Shown: positions 17,874 to 26,487 of the stretch, in pieces
How the letters are laid out: every line of letters begins with the position of its first letter
How positions within the stretch are numbered: the stretch's first letter is position 1
From: Fulvivirga sediminis
Lineage (GTDB): Bacteria > Bacteroidota > Bacteroidia > Cytophagales > Cyclobacteriaceae
Assembly: GCF_016757215.1 (NCBI RefSeq)
Contig: NZ_JAESIY010000002.1
Span: 124,001 to 188,000 of the forward strand
Direction: 5' to 3'
Length of the DNA: 64,000 bases
The notes under the pieces: generated by a model
The model's input: the letters and a program-made list of their open reading frames with translations, nothing else
Told to the model about the DNA's origin: nothing
The model's database searches: none
Position numbers and translations under genes: made by a program

Positions 17874-20290
17874 AAAAGAACATTAGCATAAATATAAGCG
17901 GTATCATATTTCACATAGAGGAAGACGCTTATGAGCAATTGCGTGATTATCTTGATTCCATTAACAGGTACTTTTCTTCTTTTGATGGCAGCCAGGAGAT
18001 CATAGCTGATATAGAAAGCAGAATAGCTGAAATATTTCTAGCTAAGCTTAATGAAGAAAAGCAAATAATAACCGCCGAAGACGTAGACTCCCTAATAGCT
18101 ACAATGGGTAGCATTAAAGACTTTCAGGCTGTGGAAGATACTGAGAATGATAATAGTGGTAATAGCTATCAGCAGCAGCATAGTGAAGAAAAAACAAGCA
18201 GCTGGTCTGACATTGGCACCAAAAAACTTTATAGAGACAGCAAGAGAAAAATTATAGCCGGTGTATGTGCAGGCCTTGGATATTATTTTCATATTGACCC
18301 TCTTTGGGTAAGATTACTCCTCGTCATATTATCGATTGGTAGTTACGGCATCTTTTTGATTGCCTATGTTATTTTATGGATAGTGCTACCAGAAAACACC
18401 GAACTGGATGAGGACCAGACAATAAAAAAAATGTTCCGGAACCCTAATGGGAAAGTCATCAGTGGGGTTTCATCTGGCGTAGCTACCTATTTTGGTGTAG
18501 ATGTAGCGGTAATAAGACTGCTTTTTATCATTTTTACCTTTGTATTTGGCTCGGGAGTATTAGTGTATCTCATCATGTGGATTATACTTCCAGAAGCTAA
18601 AACCATCACAGACAAAGTGCAAATGGAGGGTGATCCTGTTACCCTTAGTAATATAGAAACCAATATAAAAAAAAGCCTCAATGTAGATGAAAATGAAGAA
18701 AATATATTTGTAAAAATATTACTCTTCCCCTTTAGATTAATCGCAGCAGTACTCAACGGCATAGGAAGAACATTAGGCCCTATCCTCATGTTTTTAGTTG
18801 ATTTTGTTAGGATCGCACTAGGAACAATGCTTATTCTTATAGGGTCTTCTTTTGCTATTAGCTTTATTATATTGCTAGGAGTAAGCCTTGGCTTTTATAC
18901 TTGGGGAGTATGGATAGACTTTCCTATAGAAGCCTTCTTAAAGTTAGTTCCTCCTTTCACATCGCTATTAGCATTTTTTGTATTAGCCATACCGGCATTG
19001 CTATTAATATTAATAGGTGCCTCTGTTATCGCCAAAAGAATAATTTTCTCTGCACCTACAGGATGGTCTTTATTAGCCTTATTTATTGTAAGCAGTATTT
19101 TGGTATCGATCAACATCACTGATATAGCTTTTCAATTTAAAGAACATGGAGATAGAGAAGTAGTAAAACATTTTGACATACATGGGAAAACTGCAGTACT
19201 TAAATTAACAGAAGTAGGTCTTGATGACTATGACATCACCCAACTGACCATAAAAGGCTATGATGGAGATAACTATAAACTCAATCAATATTTTAGTGCC
19301 CGTGGCCGCTCTAGACAAGAAGCTATAGAAAACTCTAAAGATGTAACCTATAATGTAGGACAAGAAGACTCTGTGCTATACTTCGATTCAAATATTCAAT
19401 TTAATGAAAACAGCACATTCCATGCTCAAGAGCTATCAATGACCTTGTATGTACCATATAACCATAAATTCATTTTAGATGATGATATGCGCCACATACT
19501 AAGAAGTACTCCTTATGTAGAAGGTTACAGTCTTTATAATAATGACAATTTTGAGCTTGAATATACAGAAGACGGCACGCTGGAATGCGCTCAGTGCCCA
19601 ATAGTAGAAAAAGAAGAAGAGGTCAATAGAGAAGAAAGCCATGACCAAGAAATCTCTGAAAGCCGTCATGAAAGCTCAAACGGCAAATTTGATCAGCTAT
19701 ACACTTTTCCATCTTTTAACGCCCTGGAAGTTTCTAATTCATTTGTGGTACATATCGTAAAAGCAGACAGCTTTCAGGTGGGTATAAATGCTAATAGAAA
19801 ATACCGGGATAATATTGATATATATGTAAAAGGAGAAAAATTGTATATAGATTACAATAGAGGTTCTAAGCTTAAGATTAATGATTTCCTTAGAGATGAT
19901 ATTAGCATAACCGTTTACACACCGTCATTACAATCTATAAAATCAGAAACAGCGGGCAGAATTTATTTATCTGATTTTACAGAGCAAAATATGGATATTG
20001 ATTTATCCGGTGCTTCATTTGCCAAACTTTCTGATGTAAATATTGGAGAATTAACTGTAGACTTATCTGGCGCTTCAGAGTTGAATATAGATGGTACAGG
20101 ACAAAATTTATCAGTAGAAATGCAGGGAGCATCACAACTTGATGCGATGAATTTTGAAACAGAAATAGCTGATATTGAAGCTCATGGCGCCTCTTCTGCG
20201 CGAGTGTTTGTGACAAAGAAATTAAGAAAAGAAGAAAATTTTGCCAGCGATATAAAATATAAAGGCAATCCTCAAGTTATAAATGAGTAA
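17870..20290 (+). CDS. PspC-domain membrane protein with C-terminal GIN (DUF2807) domain
   Basis: 806 residues. The N-terminus (1-85) is a soluble domain rich in acidic residues. Two PspC domains follow, at about 120-190 (RKIIAGVCAGLGYYFHIDPL) and 192-255 (GKVISGVSSGVATYFGVDVA), each with a membrane hairpin. Further membrane helices lie at about 285-420. The C-terminal third (about 610-806) is beta-helical and matches DUF2807/GIN, with repeats such as IDLSGASFAKLSDVNI and VDLSGASELNIDG. PspC proteins sense or respond to envelope stress; the GIN domain is probably outside the cytoplasmic membrane. The gene is co-translated with padR and ends at a strong terminator hairpin. Confidence 0.9.
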   Translation: MKKNISINISGIIFHIEEDAYEQLRDYLDSINRYFSSFDGSQEIIADIESRIAEIFLAKLNEEKQIITAEDVDSLIATMGSIKDFQAVEDTENDNSGNSYQQQHSEEKTSSWSDIGTKKLYRDSKRKIIAGVCAGLGYYFHIDPLWVRLLLVILSIGSYGIFLIAYVILWIVLPENTELDEDQTIKKMFRNPNGKVISGVSSGVATYFGVDVAVIRLLFIIFTFVFGSGVLVYLIMWIILPEAKTITDKVQMEGDPVTLSNIETNIKKSLNVDENEENIFVKILLFPFRLIAAVLNGIGRTLGPILMFLVDFVRIALGTMLILIGSSFAISFIILLGVSLGFYTWGVWIDFPIEAFLKLVPPFTSLLAFFVLAIPALLLILIGASVIAKRIIFSAPTGWSLLALFIVSSILVSINITDIAFQFKEHGDREVVKHFDIHGKTAVLKLTEVGLDDYDITQLTIKGYDGDNYKLNQYFSARGRSRQEAIENSKDVTYNVGQEDSVLYFDSNIQFNENSTFHAQELSMTLYVPYNHKFILDDDMRHILRSTPYVEGYSLYNNDNFELEYTEDGTLECAQCPIVEKEEEVNREESHDQEISESRHESSNGKFDQLYTFPSFNALEVSNSFVVHIVKADSFQVGINANRKYRDNIDIYVKGEKLYIDYNRGSKLKINDFLRDDISITVYTPSLQSIKSETAGRIYLSDFTEQNMDIDLSGASFAKLSDVNIGELTVDLSGASELNIDGTGQNLSVEMQGASQLDAMNFETEIADIEAHGASSARVFVTKKLRKEENFASDIKYKGNPQVINE

Positions 20291-20323
20291 ACCAACAAAC
20301 TAATTCTCATAAATTATCTTAGG

Positions 20324-20350
20324 AATCCGGTCTGAACTTCAGCCCGGATT
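20324..20350 (+). terminator. Intrinsic terminator after the padR-pspC operon
   Basis: AATCCGG at 20324-20330 pairs with CCGGATT at 20344-20350, and CTGA/TCAG extends the stem inward around a 3-base loop with one mismatch. A T-rich stretch (TTCTTGTTTTA) follows. It lies 34 bases after the stop codon. Confidence 0.75.
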
Positions 20351-20369
20351 TCTTGTTTTATATCTAATT

Positions 20370-20819
20370 ATGAAAAACATCAACTTATTATTACTGTGCC
20401 TTATCTACACTATATGTAGCTGCAAAGGCACACAAAGCGAAACCATGGAACAAGGAATAAAAGGAACCGTTACGTGGTCAGAAGGCAATTTAATGCCCGG
20501 CCCAGGCAAAAAGAGTGGAACTAATCGCCCTGTAGAGAGAGAAATTCACATTTATGAAGCTACCAAAATTAACGATACAGAACACGAAGGCACTTTTTAT
20601 AAAAACATAAGCACCAAACTAGCTGCTAAAGTACAATCCAATGAAGACGGGGAATTCATGATATCTCTACCCGCAGGTAAATATTCCATTTTCACTAAAG
20701 AAGAAAAAGGTTTATTTGCTAACAATACTGACGGACAAGGCTACATAGAACCGGTAGAAGTAAAGAAGGATCAGGTAACAGAAGTGACTATCAATATTAA
20801 TTATATGGCTGTATATTAA
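20370..20819 (+). CDS. Lipoprotein with carboxypeptidase-regulatory-like fold
   Basis: 149 residues. The N-terminus MKNINLLLLCLIYTICSCKG is a lipoprotein signal with the lipidated cysteine at Cys18. The mature part holds a beta-sandwich pattern, starting GIKGTVTWSEGNLMPGPG and ending FMISLPAGKYSIF...VEVKKDQVTEV, which is typical of carboxypeptidase-regulatory-like domains in Bacteroidota envelope proteins. No catalytic residues are evident. It follows the terminator of the padR operon and precedes the S41 protease by 88 bases. Confidence 0.75.
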   Translation: MKNINLLLLCLIYTICSCKGTQSETMEQGIKGTVTWSEGNLMPGPGKKSGTNRPVEREIHIYEATKINDTEHEGTFYKNISTKLAAKVQSNEDGEFMISLPAGKYSIFTKEEKGLFANNTDGQGYIEPVEVKKDQVTEVTININYMAVY

Positions 20820-20907
20820 AATCAGCCTTTTCTTATTATCTCAATAATCACGATATTGTGGTCAAGCTTCAACTATCTAACACTATAAATATTTAAATCT
20901 CAAAGGA

Positions 20908-22311
20908 ATGAAACATAATATACTCCATTCTCCACTTTTAATTATACTTATATGTATAGCCTTTAGCGTCACTTCCTGTAATGATGATGATAGCTCAAAT
21001 AATCAGAACAAGGAAATTAATAGCTGGATTTACAATACAATGGATCAGATATATCTATGGACCTCTTCCATGCCTTCCCAGAACAATGTAGAGATACAAG
21101 CTGATCCATCAGATTTTTTCAAAAGCCTTCTTTATAATGGAGACCGCTTTTCAGTAATCCACCCAAACTATCAAGAACTACTTAACCAACTTAATGGTGT
21201 AACTTATGAGGCTGGCTTTGAATTTCAACTTTCACGCTTATCCCCGGGAAGTAATGAAGTACTAATGTTGATTCTATATGTAAAACCAGACTCTCCTGCT
21301 GAAGATGCTGGACTAAAAAGAGGCGACATTATTACCAAAGTTAACAACACTGCTATCACCATTGATAATTATGAGACTATAGTACCTCAGGTATATAGCA
21401 ATTTCTCAGCTTCATACTCCAGGTATAATAGAGCTTCAGAACTATACGAAACTAAAGGAACGGTAAACTTAGCCGTAAAAGTAATAGAGGAGAATCCCAA
21501 TTACTTAGATACGGTATACACCATAAACAATAGCAAAATAGGCTATTACGTATATAACTTTTTTGCAGAGGGTGTTAATGATAAGTATGACAACCAAATG
21601 GATGACATCATAGCTTCCTTCCAATCTGAAGGAATTAATGAATTAGTGTTAGATCTAAGATATAATGGCGGTGGCAGCGTTAATTCAGCCATCAACATGG
21701 GCAGCTTAATTGGCACAGACGTCAACTCCGAAAAGATATTTTTTCGTAGTATGTACAATGATCTTTTTCAAAGTTATTATAAAAGTGACCCAGAATTATC
21801 TAAGCGACTAAAAACCAATTTTATAGATAAAGCCAATAATGTAGGTAAACAAATTAATCACTTATACATTATAGTAACTGGTCACACAGCCTCAGCTAGT
21901 GAATTAATAATCAACGGATTAGATCCTTACATGGATATAACCATCATAGGAGAAACCACAGTTGGTAAAAATGTAGCCTCTACTTCTATTCAAGATGAGG
22001 AAAATCCTAATAACAATTATGGTTTACTACCTATTATAGCCAGGTTAGAAAATAGTGAGGGCTATTCTGATTTTGAAGACGGCTTTACCCCATTAGGAGA
22101 TAATTATATCAAGGAATTTGATTCCCCTATAAGAGACCTTGGCGATACTCACGAAGTATTGTTGAGCAGAGCTATTGAACTCATTACAGGCTCAAATCCT
22201 AATGGCAGGATATCACAGCCATTAAAAAAATTATCTTTCGAAAAGCTTCCCTCATCCTCTATAGACAGAAGACCAAGTACCAACAGAGCAATACTTTCAA
22301 TACCTGAATAA
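20908..22311 (+). CDS. S41-family (C-terminal processing) peptidase, lipoprotein
   Basis: 467 residues. Signal ends in a lipobox with lipidated Cys24 (VTSCNDDD). A PDZ domain covers about 95-195 (YVKPDSPAEDAGLKRGDII). The S41 core follows: LVLDLRYNGGGSV at 246-258, the serine motif TGHTASASEL at 324-333 (nucleophile in the Ser329/Ser331 region) and the lysine in TTVGKNVAS, Lys354. The catalytic Ser-Lys dyad therefore looks intact. Such lipoproteins degrade or trim envelope proteins in the periplasm or at the cell surface. An acidic spacer after the lipidated Cys (NDDDSS) resembles lipoprotein export signals used in Bacteroidota for surface exposure. A hairpin follows the gene. Confidence 0.88.
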   Translation: MKHNILHSPLLIILICIAFSVTSCNDDDSSNNQNKEINSWIYNTMDQIYLWTSSMPSQNNVEIQADPSDFFKSLLYNGDRFSVIHPNYQELLNQLNGVTYEAGFEFQLSRLSPGSNEVLMLILYVKPDSPAEDAGLKRGDIITKVNNTAITIDNYETIVPQVYSNFSASYSRYNRASELYETKGTVNLAVKVIEENPNYLDTVYTINNSKIGYYVYNFFAEGVNDKYDNQMDDIIASFQSEGINELVLDLRYNGGGSVNSAINMGSLIGTDVNSEKIFFRSMYNDLFQSYYKSDPELSKRLKTNFIDKANNVGKQINHLYIIVTGHTASASELIINGLDPYMDITIIGETTVGKNVASTSIQDEENPNNNYGLLPIIARLENSEGYSDFEDGFTPLGDNYIKEFDSPIRDLGDTHEVLLSRAIELITGSNPNGRISQPLKKLSFEKLPSSSIDRRPSTNRAILSIPE

Positions 22312-22317
22312 TTTCAA

Positions 22318-22361
22318 ACGGCTCATGTAGCGAATTTTATAATCGGCGCTACATGAGCTGT
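22318..22361 (+). terminator. Hairpin after the S41 peptidase gene
   Basis: GCTCATGTAGCG at 22321-22332 pairs perfectly with CGCTACATGAGC at 22347-22358, and the stem extends three more pairs with a G-T wobble. The loop is 14 bases. The following TGTTATTACTATTAT is only moderately T-rich, so termination is likely but could also be an RNA-stabilising structure. Confidence 0.6.
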
Positions 22362-22500
22362 TATTACTATTATAGCTTTAAGCCGATGGTTAAGAATTGT
22401 GCTACTTTAAGAAATCCATTCATCACACCTTTAGCATGATTAAAAAAAACATTTAACTCCCTATCTTTAACCCCACTAATCATTTAAGAAAAATTTGTGT

Positions 22501-22986
22501 ATGGTAATCATAATTATGGGGGTAACGGCCAGCGGAAAGTCAACTATAGCAAAAGCATTAAGCGAAAAAATCAACATCCCTTACTATGACGCAGACCAAT
22601 ACCATTCACAAGAAAATATCCTTAAAATGTCAGAGGGTATCCCTCTAACCGATGAAGACCGAAAAGGATGGTTAGAGAATTTATCAGTAGAAATTGCAAA
22701 ATGGCAGCAAAATGAAGGAGCAATACTCGCTTGCAGTGCTCTTAAAAAAAGTTATAGACAAAAGCTACAGTCTAAATCTGAGCTTCCTATCCAATGGATT
22801 TACCTGAGAGTACCGCAAGAAATTATTCAAGAAAGAATAGAAGCCAGGAAAAATCATTTTATGAATAAAAGCTTAGTGTCCTCTCAATTTGCCATATTAG
22901 AGCCACCAGAAAATGGTTATACTGTAGATGGCACTAACTCTACTGAAAAGATTATAGAGGAGATTACTAATAAAATAAAAAGTTGA
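22501..22986 (+). CDS. gntK: Gluconokinase (GntK family)
   Basis: 161 residues from the ATG at 22501; a TTG two codons upstream is possible but unnecessary. The P-loop is GVTASGKST near the N-terminus, followed by DADQYHSQENILKMSEGIPL, which is diagnostic of the GntK family, then DEDRKGWL and ACSALKKSYRQ. It phosphorylates gluconate to 6-phosphogluconate with ATP in the cytoplasm. The length equals that of E. coli GntK/IdnK. No gluconate permease or regulator lies nearby, so its metabolic context is not shown here. Confidence 0.9.
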   Translation: MVIIIMGVTASGKSTIAKALSEKINIPYYDADQYHSQENILKMSEGIPLTDEDRKGWLENLSVEIAKWQQNEGAILACSALKKSYRQKLQSKSELPIQWIYLRVPQEIIQERIEARKNHFMNKSLVSSQFAILEPPENGYTVDGTNSTEKIIEEITNKIKS

Positions 22987-22990
22987 AAGT

Positions 22991-23887
22991 CTAGTTACAC
23001 AGACCTACTAAGTGCCCCTTCAAGTGCCCAATAAAATTTTCGATATACTGAGGCTGTTCTGTTTGCTTTAAAGTAGCTGCATACCAGGTTCTAAATAGGC
23101 CTTTTTTAGTTACAGGCACGGCCACAAGTTTTTCATCTCGCAGGTAAGGGTCCAAAATCCATTTGGCAGCTACTTTTATTCCCATGCCCGCCTTAACCAT
23201 TTCTATCGCAGCCTCCGTAACCTGAATAGGTATTACTCCTTTGGGCTGAACATCTTCAGGTATAAGTACTCTGCTAAACAGTGTTACTGATTCTAAAGGT
23301 AAAGAATGTATAATCAGCTTTTCATTTTCAAAATCACGAGGCTCTACATACTTTTGCTTAGCAAAAGGATGAGTTTTAGGCATTAAAGCTAATAGCTCAT
23401 CCATAAAAAGCTCCGTCAATTTTAAATTAGGATTATTCACTTCTCCACTCACTATGGCCAAATCAAGCTTTCCGTTAAGCAACTGTTCTGTACGCTCACC
23501 GTTAGGGTCTGGAGATATTTCTATATCTACATTAGGAAATTCCTTCTGAAAATCCACCATTAAGCCTGGCAGCCAATGATAGGTGGTATAACATTCTGTA
23601 CCCACTCTCAAAGTACCCTTGTCTCCTCCTACATATTTTTTTACGGCCAACTCAGCCTGCTCTAACTCATTGAGGATACGCTCAGCCGATTCCAGCAATA
23701 TTTTGCCTGCACCGGTAAGCACTAGTTTCTTATTCACCCTATGAAACAATGGTGCTCCAAGCTTAGTCTCCACCTCTTTCAGCTGATGGCTCAGTGCTGA
23801 CTGAGAAAGAAACAAGCTTTCTTTAGCCTTGGTGAGACTTCCCTTTTCTGCTACCTCTTTGATCAGACGTAAATGACGAACCTCCAT
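22991..23887 (-). CDS. LysR-family transcriptional regulator
   Basis: 298 residues. N-terminal helix-turn-helix at about 1-60 (GSLTKAKESLFLSQSALSHQ), then a linker helix and a type 2 periplasmic-binding-protein-like effector domain (about 90-295, GTLRVGTECYTTYHWLPGL and AAIEMVKAGMGIKVAAKW). The overall pattern is closest to MetR-like members, but the effector is unknown. It is divergent from the small ORF and EamA exporter to its right, which LysR proteins often regulate from a shared intergenic region (inference). Its 3' end lies 4 bases from the convergent gluconokinase stop. Confidence 0.92.
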   Translation of the reverse strand: MEVRHLRLIKEVAEKGSLTKAKESLFLSQSALSHQLKEVETKLGAPLFHRVNKKLVLTGAGKILLESAERILNELEQAELAVKKYVGGDKGTLRVGTECYTTYHWLPGLMVDFQKEFPNVDIEISPDPNGERTEQLLNGKLDLAIVSGEVNNPNLKLTELFMDELLALMPKTHPFAKQKYVEPRDFENEKLIIHSLPLESVTLFSRVLIPEDVQPKGVIPIQVTEAAIEMVKAGMGIKVAAKWILDPYLRDEKLVAVPVTKKGLFRTWYAATLKQTEQPQYIENFIGHLKGHLVGLCN

Positions 23888-23971
23888 ATGTATTAATGAT
23901 TTTCATATAAAGATAGAATTTTATTCATCGTATTCATAGAACGCCCTCTTAGCTACCTCGTTAAATTGCAC

Positions 23972-24133
23972 ATGTCAAAACTCAAAATTATGCAAACTAC
24001 CTCAGCACCAACTCCTAAAGTAAAAGTGATTTCAAATAACAAAAAGAAGAAATCTCCTAATTCATTTGATCTATATGATTATCTGAAAAACATAAAAAGT
24101 TACAATATTGCACTAGCCCTATTCAACAAATGA
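23972..24133 (+). CDS. Small basic ORF coupled to the EamA exporter
   Basis: 53 codons beginning at ATG 23972 and ending with a TGA that overlaps the exporter ATG in an ATGA (24130-24133). The product is MSKLKIMQTTSAPTPKVKVI followed by a Lys-rich stretch (NNKKKKSPNS) and an aromatic C-terminus (FDLYDYLKNIKSYNIALAL). It has no membrane segment. The 4-base overlap with the next gene is the main support; the family is unknown. It may be a leader peptide that couples translation or a small regulator. It could also be chance. Confidence 0.4.
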   Translation: MSKLKIMQTTSAPTPKVKVISNNKKKKSPNSFDLYDYLKNIKSYNIALALFNK

Positions 24134-25056
24134 AAGCATCATCAAAAAACTTAATCTTATTGTTTGTATTGGCCTCACTTTGGGGCCCTTCTTTCCTTTT
24201 CATTAAAATAGCCGTTAAGGAAATGAGCCCAGTACATGTAGCTACTTTCAGAATTTTTATTGCTGCCATAGCATTGAACTTATTTCTGCAAATAGCGGGT
24301 ACACCTTTTAAAAAGAGCCTAAAGTTTTGGCGAGATATTACCATTTCAGGCATATTCTCTTTGTCTTTACCTTTTATGCTCATATCATGGGCAGAAACAC
24401 ATATCGACAGCGCCTTAGCTTCTATCCTCAACGGTCTCACCCCATTATTTACCATTATCATGGCGAATTTCTTAATAGCAGATGATAAAATGACCAAACA
24501 TAAAGTAATAGGAACACTCTTAGGCTTTGTCGGGCTTTTAACCCTTATTTCACCTCATTTTTCTAGCCACATGAGCAGTTCTTTCTTGGGGATAATAGCT
24601 GTAGTATTGGCAGCCGTTAGCTATGGTATAGGTATGGTTTATTCCAGAATGAAGCTGAGAAACGTACCTCCATTACATGCCCCCGCTGCTCAGCTATTAG
24701 TAGCTTCAGCTTACATGCTACCCTTGTGTATTTCAACCGTTGGCTTACCCCATTTCAGGGAGCTTTCGGGTTCCTCTATTTCTTCAATACTCGCTCTTGC
24801 CTTGCTTGGAACCGCCGTGGCCTATGTAATCTTTTTCAAAATAATAGAAAGTGCAAGTGCATCTTACCTCTCTTATGTCACCTACCTTATTCCTATTTAT
24901 GGAATAGCTCTTGGCGTTATTTTTCTTAAAGAAAGCATCTCATCAGAGAGCATAATTGGTGCATTAATTATTCTCATAGGCTTAATGATCGCAAACAAAA
25001 CAATCAAAATTCCTTTCAAAAAGAAGCAGTTAAATAACTCTTCGATAAAAAACTGA
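24130..25056 (+). CDS. EamA-family (DMT superfamily) membrane exporter
   Basis: 308 residues forming ten predicted membrane helices in two EamA repeats (about 8-135 and 150-290). The signature WGPSFLFIKIAVKEMSP near the start and GTAVAYVIFFKIIESASASYLSY in the second half are typical. Members export amino acids, metabolites or drugs; the substrate is unknown. It is divergent from a LysR regulator, a common arrangement for regulated efflux, and overlaps a 53-codon ORF by four bases. Confidence 0.9.
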   Translation: MKASSKNLILLFVLASLWGPSFLFIKIAVKEMSPVHVATFRIFIAAIALNLFLQIAGTPFKKSLKFWRDITISGIFSLSLPFMLISWAETHIDSALASILNGLTPLFTIIMANFLIADDKMTKHKVIGTLLGFVGLLTLISPHFSSHMSSSFLGIIAVVLAAVSYGIGMVYSRMKLRNVPPLHAPAAQLLVASAYMLPLCISTVGLPHFRELSGSSISSILALALLGTAVAYVIFFKIIESASASYLSYVTYLIPIYGIALGVIFLKESISSESIIGALIILIGLMIANKTIKIPFKKKQLNNSSIKN

Positions 25057-25073
25057 TTTTCATTTTCGTTCCA

Positions 25074-25102
25074 TGCAACCTTTAGCGAAATATTCGCATC
25101 TT
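25074..25102 (+). promoter_or_regulatory. Candidate ECF-sigma autoregulated promoter
   Basis: TGCAACC at 25074-25080 followed after 13 bases by TCGCATCTT at 25094-25102. The TGCAACC/TCGnnT pattern resembles the promoters found ahead of ECF sigma genes in Bacteroidota. It ends 17 bases before the sigma-factor start codon. The assignment rests on resemblance only. Confidence 0.45.
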
Positions 25103-25119
25103 CCTGCTGAGAACGCAAA

Positions 25120-25689
25120 ATGAAACTGAAAATACATCGGTCAGAAGAAGATACTTTAATCCGGCAATGTAAAAAGCAGGATAACCAGGCACAGAAAGAA
25201 GTGTATGAAAAATATGCCTCTACTATGCTGGGTATCTGTGTTCGTTACATTAAAGAGCCCGGTCAAGCCGAAGATGTAATGATCAATGGCTTTGTTAAAG
25301 TATTTGAAAAGATCGATCAGTTTAAAGGAGAGGGCAGTTTCGAAGGTTGGATCAGACGCATTATGGTGAATGATTCGCTAACCTACCTCAGGCAAAATAA
25401 GAGCATGTACCTGGAGGTAGATATAGAAAAAGCAGATCTGGAGCCTGATTATTCTTCGCTAGATAATCAATTAGAAGCAGAAGATTTGCTCACTATGATT
25501 CAACAACTGCCAACAGGTTACCGAACGGTATTTAACCTGTACGCTGTAGAAGGGTTTTCGCATCGAGAGATAGCAGAGCAACTGGGCATAAGCGAAAACA
25601 CTTCTAAATCACAATTGAGCCGAGCCCGGGCTTTATTGCAAAAGCAATTATTAGCCACTGAGCAGAACATGAAAAATCAATTTAATTAA
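25120..25689 (+). CDS. ECF-type RNA polymerase sigma factor
   Basis: 189 residues. Region 2 spans about 25-95 (YEKYASTMLGICVRYIKEPG, then GSFEGWIRRIMVNDSLTYLR) and region 4 about 125-180 (QQLPTGYRTVFNLYAVEGFS, HREIAEQLGISENTSKSQLS). There is no sigma region 3, as expected for the ECF group. It directs RNA polymerase to a small regulon, probably including its own operon. The next gene, 3 bases away, encodes a single-pass membrane protein with the expected layout of an anti-sigma factor, followed by two barrel-like proteins that may be the targets or sensors. Confidence 0.93.
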   Translation: MKLKIHRSEEDTLIRQCKKQDNQAQKEVYEKYASTMLGICVRYIKEPGQAEDVMINGFVKVFEKIDQFKGEGSFEGWIRRIMVNDSLTYLRQNKSMYLEVDIEKADLEPDYSSLDNQLEAEDLLTMIQQLPTGYRTVFNLYAVEGFSHREIAEQLGISENTSKSQLSRARALLQKQLLATEQNMKNQFN

Positions 25690-25692
25690 GCT

Positions 25693-26487
25693 ATGAGTGA
25701 TCAACAGCTAGATAAATTATTCAAAAACAAACTAGAGGATATTAAAAAAGAACCCTCTTCTGACGCTTGGATTAAGCTAAACTCTAAAATGCAGCAAAAA
25801 AAGAGCAGAGGAGTCTGGTTTTATATAAGAATAGCTGCCTCCATCTTACTTTTAATCTCAGTATCTATCATGGTATTGAAAGATGAGCGCTTATTTCCTA
25901 CTTCCGGTAGATTAGCCAATAACAATCACCAGCCTAAAGATAGCGCCATGCAAGCCCCTGAGCCAACTACTAAACCTAAAGACACTGCCAGTGAGGCCTC
26001 CATTAATACCATAGAAGAAGATAACATCAGCAAGCAAAATCATACTGAAGCCGTTAACTCAAAAAACACAGAATCAAAAAAAGAGGTTAAACCAAGCACC
26101 GAAAAAACACAGAAAGAAGTTCCAGTTAAACCTCAGCCTGCATTAAAAGAAACTATTGCTCTTTCTGAAGTCAATAAACCTATTACTATCAAAGAAGAAA
26201 AAATTTCTATTCCTGATGCAACCACCGAATCAGAAATAGCATCTACTAAACAAATGGAAGAAAAAGGACAGACCTATACTTTCAACATAGAAGATTTTCA
26301 GAAGAAGAAAGAAGAAAGTATAGCCACGGGATCAGAAGAAAATAACAGTGATGAAGATAAGTCTGCTTTTAAAAAGGTGCTTCAGTTTGCCAAAGACCTA
26401 AAAGAAAGTGACGGACTAGGCGAGCTAAGAAAGGCTAAAAATGAACTTTTGTTGATCAATTCTAAAAAAAATGACTACTCAAAATAA
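25693..26487 (+). CDS. Putative membrane anti-sigma factor
   Basis: 264 residues. A cytoplasmic N-terminus (1-40, LDKLFKNKLEDIKKEPSSDA) precedes one membrane helix at about 43-61 (IRIAASILLLISVSIMVL). The outer part (about 65-240) is low-complexity, rich in Lys, Glu, Thr and Pro, and could span the periplasm. No zinc-binding HxxxCxxC motif is present. Position three bases after the ECF sigma gene and topology suggest it holds the sigma factor inactive; this is inference. Its 3' end overlaps the next gene by 17 bases. Confidence 0.7.
   Translation: MSDQQLDKLFKNKLEDIKKEPSSDAWIKLNSKMQQKKSRGVWFYIRIAASILLLISVSIMVLKDERLFPTSGRLANNNHQPKDSAMQAPEPTTKPKDTASEASINTIEEDNISKQNHTEAVNSKNTESKKEVKPSTEKTQKEVPVKPQPALKETIALSEVNKPITIKEEKISIPDATTESEIASTKQMEEKGQTYTFNIEDFQKKKEESIATGSEENNSDEDKSAFKKVLQFAKDLKESDGLGELRKAKNELLLINSKKNDYSK

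Noticed and set aside
24123-24497. 124-codon minus-strand frame opposite the EamA exporter
   Set aside because: It is the mirror of hydrophobic membrane helices and has no family signature.
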